Assembly (NCBI RefSeq): GCF_002754195.1
Contig: NZ_PEEU01000001.1
Location: 3,348,001-3,412,000, forward strand
Direction of reading: 5' to 3'
Length of the DNA: 64,000 nucleotides
From: Flavobacterium sp. 9
GTDB lineage: Bacteria > Bacteroidota > Bacteroidia > Flavobacteriales > Flavobacteriaceae
Shown piece by piece: positions 26,439 through 33,713 of this stretch (position 1 is the first letter of the stretch; each line of letters starts with the position of its first letter). The position numbers and the translations under genes are program-made. Under the pieces are notes generated by a model that did no database searches, was not told the DNA's origin, and was given only the letters and a program-made list of their open reading frames with translations.

Positions 26439-28391
26439 CTAAAACTTCCAGATTCCATAAAACTGAAAATAGTTAAAATTCTGTTCGAAGTTAATTACAT
26501 ATCGCGCGCCTAAACTTGGACCAATTCGGGCAAAACCAGCTGTTAAATCAAATAAAAGCCCAGTTTTTAAATTATCAAATCCACTTTTTACGGAGTTTGA
26601 TTCCGTTTTTGTGTCAATTACAATTTTATCGGTTCCACCTTCGAAACTTTCAATCTTCTTATTCATAATTTGTTCCGATGAAATATTAAAATTCGCCTGA
26701 ATTCCTGCGCCAATTCCAATATAAGTATTAATGTTATATCGCAATAAAACCGGAACTTCCCAATTTACATTTTTGTTTTCTGTTGTCGTTGTCGTGCGCT
26801 GAAATTGCTTTACACCATTTGGATTTACCACCGTTTGATCGACTACGGTTGTACCACTTTCATATTTATTTAAAGCATTTATCCATTCGGCTTGCCAATA
26901 AAAACGATACGATTTAAATGGCGAAATCGTTGCACCAACAAAATAACTCGTCGATTTTTCAAGATCTGGATAAACATTATAACCCGCTTTTGCACCAATC
27001 GAAATTCCGGGTAAGAATCGGGTAGTGGCATAATTGGTAATTATAGGTTCGTTTTTGTCAAAAATAATAGCGGTGCGGCTTCGGGTTTTTACTTTATGAA
27101 AATCTTCATTGAACTTCATCGAGTATTTGACAAAACCTTTTGTACTGTCTTTTTCGTGTACGTTTTTTTGCTCGCTTCCGGGTAAATAAATATTTTTAAA
27201 GGTAAAGAAAATCTGTTTTTGTTTGATAATTGTATCAAGACAACTTACGGTTGGTTCTTCGCCTTTTGGACAAATAGGACATTTGGGATACATATCTTCG
27301 ACCTGAAATGTTTTCTTGTCAAACATATCCGGAATATCAGTTTCAAGTCTGATCATTCTTGCGGGACCTTCTCCATTGTTTTGAAAACGGGTTTTGAAAT
27401 TTACACGTTTAAAACGTACTAATCTGTAATTGATAAAACTTCCGTTTGAGCCCATTTTATTAGGATCGTGAGAAGTTACGATTTCCATTTCGAGATTTTT
27501 TATTTTATGGTTTTTATAACTTCTGTTTGGAACAAAAATTCCGCGCATTGTAACCGTGGCGCTTGTATCTTTGATCATTTCCGGAGTAGTTTTAAAAGTA
27601 TAAAATACATTACGGGTTTCGCCCGGATTTGCATCGTCAAATTCTAAAACCGAAACATTATGATAGGTTTTATTGGCGTCTAATAACGATGCGTTAAGAT
27701 CTTCTTCGGTAGTTGTGTTTCTATATTTTTTGGCTTTGAAAGTGTTTTCGGCTGAAGCCAAATATCGATTAGAATCCTCCAAATCATTAACCGAAGCAAC
27801 GGTATTTTCTTTTACTTCGCGTTCGTTTGCATACGTTCTGAAATCGACTAATTCGAAATTATTGCTTTTGAATTGTTTCTCATTATAGAATAAATATAGT
27901 TTTCCGCTTGCGACATAATTCTCCATATTTTGATAACCTACTACGACTACCATTTCCTGATCCGGAATGGGATCGCAGTTTTTTAAGATCGCAAATCCGT
28001 TTTGGTCTGCGATTGAAGCAATGTCTTTATAATTAGTATCGGTAATGTCGTTTATGGCTACTTTTTTTGGTCGTGTTGCAGGAGGTTTTCCGTTGTCGTA
28101 ATTGTTGGTTACGGCAAGTCTTGTGGTATAAGTTCCTTTGTTTTTGTAGACATGTTTCGGTTCAGCTTCCTTGCTGTAATGTCCATCGCCAAGTTCCCAT
28201 AAATAAGAATAACTTGGTTTTGGAGCGCCCGCAATTGGTATTAATGGCGGAGTTTCCGGTTTGTAAGTAACGGTGTTTCCGTTTTGGATTAAACCAATAT
28301 TGGCTCTTCGGGTTATGGTGTCTTTTACTTTGGTTTGTCCTATGGAGAGAATAGAAAATAGAAGAAAGAAGATAGATGATAGTGGTTTCAT
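26439..28391 (-). CDS. PKD-domain outer-membrane beta-barrel protein
   Basis: A 650-residue envelope protein. From the ATG at 28391 it has a signal peptide (SSIFFLLFSILSIGQ), a PKD domain (about 45-115, YLWELGDGHYSKEAEPKHVY and NKGTYTTRLAV), a long central region with a CPICPKGEEPTVSC segment, and a C-terminal part with amphipathic strands ending FYGIWKF, typical of an outer-membrane barrel. The open frame extends 58 codons upstream, but those codons run through a dispersed repeat and lack a signal peptide, so the internal ATG is chosen. It lies between the lipoprotein and CHAT genes on the same strand. It could display or anchor ligands at the cell surface; function unknown. Confidence 0.85.
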   Translation of the reverse strand: MKPLSSIFFLLFSILSIGQTKVKDTITRRANIGLIQNGNTVTYKPETPPLIPIAGAPKPSYSYLWELGDGHYSKEAEPKHVYKNKGTYTTRLAVTNNYDNGKPPATRPKKVAINDITDTNYKDIASIADQNGFAILKNCDPIPDQEMVVVVGYQNMENYVASGKLYLFYNEKQFKSNNFELVDFRTYANEREVKENTVASVNDLEDSNRYLASAENTFKAKKYRNTTTEEDLNASLLDANKTYHNVSVLEFDDANPGETRNVFYTFKTTPEMIKDTSATVTMRGIFVPNRSYKNHKIKNLEMEIVTSHDPNKMGSNGSFINYRLVRFKRVNFKTRFQNNGEGPARMIRLETDIPDMFDKKTFQVEDMYPKCPICPKGEEPTVSCLDTIIKQKQIFFTFKNIYLPGSEQKNVHEKDSTKGFVKYSMKFNEDFHKVKTRSRTAIIFDKNEPIITNYATTRFLPGISIGAKAGYNVYPDLEKSTSYFVGATISPFKSYRFYWQAEWINALNKYESGTTVVDQTVVNPNGVKQFQRTTTTTENKNVNWEVPVLLRYNINTYIGIGAGIQANFNISSEQIMNKKIESFEGGTDKIVIDTKTESNSVKSGFDNLKTGLLFDLTAGFARIGPSLGARYVINFEQNFNYFQFYGIWKF

Positions 28392-28405
28392 AACTAGTGG
28401 TTTTT

Positions 28406-28498
28406 TAGCCCTGATAGTAGTGGAAATCCTTTTGTGTCCGCCGCGGCAGACATAAAAGATTGCAACGTCCCGAAGCTTCGGGAGCAGGATTAGCTTCT
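28406..28498. repeat. Dispersed palindromic element, copy A
   Basis: About 93 bp beginning TAGCCCTGATAG and ending GGATTAGCT, with internal blocks GTGGAAATCCTTTT and ATAAAAGATTG shared with the oppositely oriented copy at 38853-38940. Between the shared blocks each copy has its own GC-rich hairpin. It lies upstream of the PKD gene start. Confidence 0.75.
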
Positions 28499-28539
28499 TA
28501 AAATCATCAGAATTAAATTTTAAAACTGGATTAAATGTA

Positions 28540-28572
28540 AAAAAAAGTGATGAGCAAATCACCACTTTTTCT
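28540..28572 (-). terminator. Terminator after the lipoprotein gene
   Basis: On the minus strand a GTGGTGAT/ATCAC stem with a small bulge is followed by eight T. It lies 18 bp past the stop of the lipoprotein gene at 28590-29582. It would separate that gene from the PKD-CHAT-retropepsin genes at least partly. Confidence 0.75.
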
Positions 28573-28589
28573 TAAAAGTATTTTGTAAG

Positions 28590-29582
28590 TTACTGAATAG
28601 CATTGATTGCAGCTACCAGTTGAGCTTCTGTGCCGACTGTTGTTTCGGCTAAAGTAAAGGTGTAAACATCGTTGGCAGCAACGGTTACAGCTTTGATCGC
28701 ATAGCGCCATTGTCCATTATCTTCGGTAACGAAAATCACGTGACAAGCTAAACCAATTGGGATTTGACCGTAGTGTTCGCTGAATAATCCAGCAGGCGTG
28801 TAAGTGTCCAGTTTAGCAAGTGCATTTGTTCCTTCGCCATCGTATGATAAGTAAATCGCGCTATTGTTGTTGTCGTAACCATCAGGAGCATCAGCAAGAA
28901 TGGTTGTTTTAGGTCTTGGATCGCTATAAAAACGGTCTACGTTTGTCCATCCAAAGTTTCCAAAAGTCACATAATAATTCGTTCCTTCACCTTGAACTCC
29001 GCCTTTTCCGCCATCAGTTCCGTCAGCATTTGGCTTATTGGCATCTCTCCAGGCTAATTCTCCTTTGTCATCAATTACGCCTTTCCATAAAGTCATTGTA
29101 TTGTCGACACCATCTGTTAAAGCTGCCGGAACGACCATTGTCATGTAGCAAGAAGTTTTAAGTTCAACGCCGCCTTGTGTAGCTTTGATGAAGAATTCTC
29201 CGCCAGAAATCAATAAGTTTTTCTTTCCGTCAGGCATGATTCCCATTGTTGGTTTGTTGGTAATTAACATGTTTCCTTTGTCAAAAAGTTCGATGTATTC
29301 GATATCAACTGCTCCGGTTACAGCAACTCCGTTTTTGGTCAAACAATCTCCGGGAATGTTTAGTTTAACTCCTTTTGCAGATGTTATGGTTACAACACCA
29401 GTTCCTGCTGTAATGGTAAAGTTTTGCGTGTTTTTCTTAATTCCTTTTTCGTTAATGCTTTTAAAAGCAGCTCCGGTTGGAGGCAAAATAAGATTGTTGT
29501 TATCGCCATCGCTATTGTCACAACTCGCAAATGTGATTACTAATAAAAATAAAACTCCTAATTTTTTGAAATTTGTGTTCAT
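28590..29582 (-). CDS. Lipoprotein with ZU5-like beta domain
   Basis: A 330-residue lipoprotein with lipobox FASC (Cys about 21) and an Asp/Asn-rich linker. Residues about 55-150 have the look of a ZU5-like beta domain (VTITSAKGVKLNIPGDCLTK followed by VTGAVDIEYIELFDKG). The C-terminal half is a second all-beta region rich in aromatic residues (NYYVTFGNFGWTNVDRFY). It is likely surface or periplasmic. Two copies of a candidate ECF-sigma promoter lie 80-180 bp upstream, reading toward it. Molecular role unknown. Confidence 0.8.
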   Translation of the reverse strand: MNTNFKKLGVLFLLVITFASCDNSDGDNNNLILPPTGAAFKSINEKGIKKNTQNFTITAGTGVVTITSAKGVKLNIPGDCLTKNGVAVTGAVDIEYIELFDKGNMLITNKPTMGIMPDGKKNLLISGGEFFIKATQGGVELKTSCYMTMVVPAALTDGVDNTMTLWKGVIDDKGELAWRDANKPNADGTDGGKGGVQGEGTNYYVTFGNFGWTNVDRFYSDPRPKTTILADAPDGYDNNNSAIYLSYDGEGTNALAKLDTYTPAGLFSEHYGQIPIGLACHVIFVTEDNGQWRYAIKAVTVAANDVYTFTLAETTVGTEAQLVAAINAIQ

Positions 29583-29663
29583 GATTTCTAGTTTTTATAA
29601 ATCTGTCCTGATTAGTATCAGGCGGTTTTTCAGATTTGGTTGTTAATTATCATTTTATATTCT

Positions 29664-29693
29664 TATATCAATTTGGGTTTGATATTGTTACCC
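29664..29693 (-). promoter_or_regulatory. Candidate ECF-sigma promoter, copy 1
   Basis: Read on the minus strand: GGGTAACAA, 13 bases, TTGATATA. The GTAAC core resembles ECF -35 boxes. The -10-like end is about 82 bp upstream of the lipoprotein start at 29582. The same two blocks with identical spacing occur at 29732-29761 and 30233-30262. Confidence 0.7.
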
Positions 29694-29731
29694 TTGTTTT
29701 GAAAATATTTTTTAATGTTCTTTTATACAGC

Positions 29732-29761
29732 TATATCAACACGCTTATAAAATTGTTACCC
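29732..29761 (-). promoter_or_regulatory. Candidate ECF-sigma promoter, copy 2
   Basis: Minus-strand GGGTAACAA, 13 bases, TTGATATA; identical blocks to copies 1 and 3. It also points toward the lipoprotein gene, about 150 bp upstream of its start and just downstream of the small membrane-protein gene. Confidence 0.7.
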
Positions 29762-29782
29762 CTGTTTTTTATTTTTTTTAAT

Positions 29783-30082
29783 TTATTGGGAAAGGCATTT
29801 GTCTTCAAACAAGTTTCCGTCTTCGTCTACGGCAACGAGAATGTTTTTCTTCTGCGAAAGCGTAACAATCAAATACAACCAAACAATTGCCCAAAGTCCA
29901 AAAGAGATACAGGTAAGAAAGAGATGAAGCGAATGGTTAATGTTCTTTTTTTCTTTGGATAAAACCACATACGGTAATTTTTCGTTGTGTTCGATAATTA
30001 CAAAACCATTTCGTTTTTTGGCAGCAATCATTTCGTTAAACTGATCTAAAGTCTTTTCGTTTGTAAATTGATACGTTTCCAT
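29783..30082 (-). CDS. Small inner-membrane protein
   Basis: A 99-residue protein of unknown function. An N-terminal soluble domain of about 45 residues (METYQFTNEKTLDQFNEMI) is followed by a hydrophobic stretch (LHLFLTCISFGLWAIVWLYLIV) that may form one long or two short membrane segments, and a short acidic tail (VAVDEDGNLFEDKC). The open frame reaches further upstream, but the ATG at 30082 gives the sensible start. It is divergent from the sigma factor and has a candidate ECF promoter 150 bp upstream. Confidence 0.7.
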   Translation of the reverse strand: METYQFTNEKTLDQFNEMIAAKKRNGFVIIEHNEKLPYVVLSKEKKNINHSLHLFLTCISFGLWAIVWLYLIVTLSQKKNILVAVDEDGNLFEDKCLSQ

Positions 30083-30232
30083 TTTTCTTAATTTTTGAAT
30101 TGATTTTTTGCCACAAATTGCACGAATGAGCAAGAATTTTAAATTAGATAATCTGTAAAAATCCGTTTGATCGGTCTGATCAGTGTGCTGTTTTCTTCCA
30201 ACAAATAATCTGGCAAAAGCATATTGTTACGT

Positions 30233-30262
30233 TATATCAACTTGACTTTATAATTGTTACCC
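30233..30262 (-). promoter_or_regulatory. Candidate ECF-sigma promoter, copy 3
   Basis: Minus-strand GGGTAACAA, 13 bases, TTGATATA, in the 239-bp gap between the divergent small membrane protein and sigma factor genes. It points toward the small membrane protein (start 30082). If the motif is instead bound by another regulator it could also act on the sigma gene, which starts 60 bp away. Confidence 0.7.
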
Positions 30263-30321
30263 TTTTGAATGAAATTTATTTCAGATTCTTTTTCTTAAAT
30301 TAGCTAACAAAAAGTTTTTTT

Positions 30322-30906
30322 ATGAGTCAAAATAAAATTCATCCTGATCAAATGTATATTGAAGGACTTGCTGCAAATGACTCGGCAATCATTCAGACGA
30401 TTTACAAAAAGTTCGTTCCTAAGGTCGTTATGTTCATTATGAATAATTCCGGCGATAAAGAACATGCGCAGGATGTGGTTCAGGAAGTCATGATTTTACT
30501 TTTTAATCAGGCCAAAGCCAATACACTTCAATTGACTTGTCCGTTTGATGCTTACTTTTTTTTATTGTGTAAAAGAAAATGGCTTAACGAACTCAAAAAA
30601 ACTTCGAATAAAGGGGTAACAATTAATGAAGATGCAGTATCTATGAATGAATCTGCACTGGAATTAATTGGGCAAACGGAAGAATTTGACGAAAAACAAC
30701 AGCTTTTTGACACCATGTTCCAGAAACTGGGTGATAAGTGTCAGGAATTGTTGAAGTTAAGTTTTACCATAAAATCAATGGAAGAAGTTGCCGAGAAACT
30801 AAACGTAACTTATGGATATGTCCGCAAGAAAAAATCGTTGTGCGTTGGTCAATTAACTCAGTGGATTCAGGAAGCCAAAAAATTTAAATCTCTAAAAAAT
30901 AATTAG
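30322..30906 (+). CDS. ECF-type RNA polymerase sigma factor
   Basis: A 194-residue sigma70-family protein of the extracytoplasmic-function group. Region 2 is visible at about 25-90 (FVPKVVMFIMNN, EHAQDVVQEVMILLFNQ), region 4 at about 130-185 (LSFTIKSMEEVAEKLNVTYGYVRKKKSLCVGQL). It directs RNA polymerase to alternative promoters. The gene is followed after 2 bp by a membrane protein with a short cytoplasmic N-terminus, the usual place for an anti-sigma factor, and lies divergent from genes preceded by three identical candidate promoters. Confidence 0.92.
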   Translation: MSQNKIHPDQMYIEGLAANDSAIIQTIYKKFVPKVVMFIMNNSGDKEHAQDVVQEVMILLFNQAKANTLQLTCPFDAYFFLLCKRKWLNELKKTSNKGVTINEDAVSMNESALELIGQTEEFDEKQQLFDTMFQKLGDKCQELLKLSFTIKSMEEVAEKLNVTYGYVRKKKSLCVGQLTQWIQEAKKFKSLKNN

Positions 30907-30908
30907 TC

Positions 30909-31634
30909 ATGAACGAAGAGCGCTACATATTATTCGATCAATATCTTCAAGGCGAACTGACGATTGATGAAAGAAATAAGTTTGAAAATCAATTGTCTCA
31001 AGATCCCGGAATGGCTTCGGAATTTGAGATTTTTAAAAATCTTCATACTCAATTAGAAAATAAATTCGAACATGAAGAAGAAAGAGAAGCGTTTAAAGCA
31101 AATTTAAAAACGATTTCAGACAAACATTTCAATACCAGTAAACCAAAAGTTATAGGATTAAATGCCTGGTATTTTGCGGCCGCAGCTTCTGTGGTGATTC
31201 TATTTGGATTGTTCTTTTTTAATTACAACCAGAATCCGGCTTTTGAAGATTATAATCATCCTGAACAAGCTTCATTTACAGAAAGAGGAGAAGCAAAAGA
31301 AACTTTGAAACAAGCCGAAACAGCTTTTAACGAAAGAAAATATTCAGAAGCAATTCCGCTTTTTGAAACTATTTTAAAAGAAAACAAAACACCTGAAATT
31401 CAATATTTTTATGGCGTTTCTTTATTAGAAGAAAGTCATTATAAACAAGCTGAATTAGTTTTTAACGAATTAATAGCCGGAACTTCTGTCTATAAAGAAA
31501 AAGCAAAATGGAATCTGGCTTTATCCAAATTAAAACAAAAAGACTACAAAGGCTGCAAAGAAATCTTGCAGACAATCTCTGAGGATTATGAAAATTACGA
31601 CGACGTTCAGAATCTTCTGGAAGACTTAGATTAA
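30909..31634 (+). CDS. Membrane TPR protein, candidate anti-sigma factor
   Basis: A 241-residue protein: a cytoplasmic N-terminal domain of about 90 residues with the layout of zinc-less anti-sigma domains (YILFDQYLQGELTIDERNKF), one transmembrane helix (WYFAAAASVVILFGLFFF, about 88-106), then a periplasmic part with three TPR-like helix pairs (about 130-240). It starts 2 bp after the sigma gene, so translation is probably coupled. Bacteroidota sigma genes are often followed by such proteins; whether it inhibits the sigma factor is inferred. The periplasmic TPRs could sense or bind envelope proteins, including the TPR-CHAT protease. Confidence 0.85.
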   Translation: MNEERYILFDQYLQGELTIDERNKFENQLSQDPGMASEFEIFKNLHTQLENKFEHEEEREAFKANLKTISDKHFNTSKPKVIGLNAWYFAAAASVVILFGLFFFNYNQNPAFEDYNHPEQASFTERGEAKETLKQAETAFNERKYSEAIPLFETILKENKTPEIQYFYGVSLLEESHYKQAELVFNELIAGTSVYKEKAKWNLALSKLKQKDYKGCKEILQTISEDYENYDDVQNLLEDLD

Positions 31635-31669
31635 GATTTTATAAGAAACAAAGACTTTTATACATATTC

Positions 31670-31702
31670 AAACCCGACAGGTTTTTAAAACCTGTCGGGT
31701 TT
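31670..31702. terminator. Hairpin terminator, dispersed 33-bp family
   Basis: The perfect inverted repeat AAACCCGACAGG..CCTGTCGGGTTT with a TTTTTAAAA centre. It is the same element as 14827-14859 apart from one base that here restores perfect pairing. It lies 36 bp after the sigma/TPR operon and likely ends it. Confidence 0.8.
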
Positions 31703-31724
31703 ATCGTTTGATAACAAACAGGAA

Positions 31725-31795
31725 CACAAAATAAAAAATCAGTTTAAATCCGCGTTTTCACGAAGTGAATCCGCGTCATCCGCGTGCCATTAACC
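31725..31795. repeat. Dispersed intergenic repeat (CGCGTTTTCACGAAGTG type)
   Basis: About 70 bp containing CGCGTTTTCACGAAGTGAAT and CCGCGTCATCCGCGT blocks. A close copy in the same orientation is at 35578-35655, and a degraded inverted copy at about 35373-35440. Together they flank the tandem S41 peptidase genes. No open frame is seen in this part of the 275-bp gap. Confidence 0.65.
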
Positions 31796-31909
31796 GCAAC
31801 AAATTGCTTTTACGTAAAACCGTAATCAAATTTAGATTTTTAGTTCTAAATTCGATTTTAATTTTATAAAAACTAATCAAAATCAACCTACAATTCTAAC
31901 TTTTATTGA

Positions 31910-33571
31910 ATGAAAAAAATAACCCTCTTTTTTCTTTTAGTTCTTACTCAAATTACTTTTGGTCAAGCCAAAATTACAGAAACCGAAAAACTTGTGGCAA
32001 CTTGCAAAGTTTGGGGATTCTTAAAATATTACCATCCAAAAGTAGCAAAAGGCGATTTGAATTGGGATAAACAGCTTCTTGATGTTTTGCCTAAAATTGA
32101 AAAAGTACAAACCCAAAAAGAATTTTCATTAATTCTCGAAAAATGGATTGATGATCTTGGACCAATAAAAGAAATAGCACCAATTGTGGTACCAAAAGAT
32201 GTTGAATATTTTGATAAAAATTTCGATTTAAGTTGGTTTAATGATAAGTTGTTTTCTAAGAAACTTTCTAAGAAATTGAAATTTATAGAAAAGAATAGAT
32301 TTCAAGGCGAGCAATTTTATGTTTATGCCGCAGAAGGTGCTGGGAATATTGGCTTGCAAAATGAAAGTTTTGCGCATCCTGACTTTAAGAATAAGGATTC
32401 AAAACTTCGAATGATATTTATGTATTGGAATCTGGTAGAATATTTTTTTCCGGATAAATATTTAATGGATCAGAAATGGGATATCACTTTAGAAAAAATC
32501 TTACCGCTTGTAATTAAAGCAGATAATCAAGATGATTTTTATCTGGCAATGAGAAAACTGGTGTCAAGAATTGATGACAGTCATACAGAGTTTTATACCT
32601 ATTCGTCTGCGACAACTCCAAAAATAAGAAATTATTTTCCCGCAAAGGGAAAGATAATTGATGAGAAACTGGTAATTACAGAAATTCTAGCCGATAGTCT
32701 TGCTCAGGCTGATAATATAAAAGCGGGGACTATAATTACTAAAATAAATGATAAAACAATAAGAGAGATTATCGCAGAGAACAGAGATTTGATTTGTGCC
32801 TCAAACGAACCTAAATATTTAGATAAACTGGTGGAGAAAATTTTAAGAAGCTATACTGCAGATTTAGTAAAAGTAGAGTTTTTTGAAAATGACAAGTATG
32901 TTACAAAAGCAATGACTTGGTATGATTATCATGATTCTCACAGAAACGAATTTAAAAAAGGAGCCAGAAAAAAGAAGGAAAAATTTAAGATCTTGGATAA
33001 TAATGTTGGTTATGTTGATATGGGAATTATTGCCATTAAAAACATTCCTGATATGATTGAAGCATTAAAAAATACGAAAGCGATTGTTTTTGATATGAGA
33101 AATTATCCGAAAGGGACTTTTGAGCCAATAGGGAATTTTTTAAACTCGCAAGAAAAGAAATTTGCCATTTATACACTTCCTGATTTAAGCTATCCGGGAA
33201 GATGTACATGGAGTAGCGGAGCTTCAATTGGTTTTGATAATAAGGATTATTATAAAGGAAAAGTGATTCTTTTGCTGAATGAAAAAACTCAAAGTCAGGC
33301 AGAATGGACTGCGATGTGTTTTCAAACTTCCGGACACGCTACAATTATTGGAAGCCAAACTTCTGGCGCAGATGGAAATGTTTCAATATTCGATTTTGAG
33401 GGATTTAATACACAGTTTTCAGGAATTGGAGTTTTTTATCCGGATAAACGCGAAACACAAAGAATAGGAATCGTTCTGGATATCGAAGTAAAACCAACCA
33501 TAAAAGGAATTCAGGAAGGAAAAGATGAAGTTCTGGATCGCGCTTTAATGTTTATTGAAACTGGAGTTTAA
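31910..33571 (+). CDS. S41-family peptidase, copy 1
   Basis: A 553-residue secreted serine peptidase with a signal peptide ending ITFGQ (about 19). A PDZ-like region (ADNIKAGTIITKINDKTI) precedes the S41 catalytic domain. RIDDSHTEFY offers a tricorn-type His, and LNEKTQSQAEW the nucleophilic Ser. The position where C-terminal processing peptidases have the Ser-Lys lysine reads GSQTSGADG, so the Lys is absent and a tricorn-like triad is more likely. The gene and about 110 bp of its upstream region are duplicated in the next gene. Likely periplasmic or cell-surface; substrate unknown. Confidence 0.88.
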   Translation: MKKITLFFLLVLTQITFGQAKITETEKLVATCKVWGFLKYYHPKVAKGDLNWDKQLLDVLPKIEKVQTQKEFSLILEKWIDDLGPIKEIAPIVVPKDVEYFDKNFDLSWFNDKLFSKKLSKKLKFIEKNRFQGEQFYVYAAEGAGNIGLQNESFAHPDFKNKDSKLRMIFMYWNLVEYFFPDKYLMDQKWDITLEKILPLVIKADNQDDFYLAMRKLVSRIDDSHTEFYTYSSATTPKIRNYFPAKGKIIDEKLVITEILADSLAQADNIKAGTIITKINDKTIREIIAENRDLICASNEPKYLDKLVEKILRSYTADLVKVEFFENDKYVTKAMTWYDYHDSHRNEFKKGARKKKEKFKILDNNVGYVDMGIIAIKNIPDMIEALKNTKAIVFDMRNYPKGTFEPIGNFLNSQEKKFAIYTLPDLSYPGRCTWSSGASIGFDNKDYYKGKVILLLNEKTQSQAEWTAMCFQTSGHATIIGSQTSGADGNVSIFDFEGFNTQFSGIGVFYPDKRETQRIGIVLDIEVKPTIKGIQEGKDEVLDRALMFIETGV

Positions 33572-33713
33572 AGATTTAATCCGTGTGCTATTTACCACAA
33601 TAAATTGCTTTTACGTAAAGCCGTAATCTAATTTCAATTTTTAGTTTTAATTTCGATTTTTATATTATACCAAGAACAAACCAAAACCATTAATAATTTT
33701 ATCCTTTTGTTGA

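Noticed and set aside
28392..28565. N-terminal extension of the PKD protein frame
   Set aside because: It reads through a dispersed repeat and places the real signal peptide internally; the ATG at 28391 is the sensible start.
29185..29646. Plus-strand open frame of 153 codons opposite the ZU5-like lipoprotein
   Set aside because: The minus-strand gene has a good signal peptide and candidate promoters; the plus-strand product has no domain and lacks a promoter.
30614..30622. A plus-strand GGGTAACAA inside the sigma gene, matching the candidate ECF -35 block
   Set aside because: The second block is not conserved (AGTATCTA instead of TTGATATA) at the required spacing, and it lies inside coding sequence; treated as chance.
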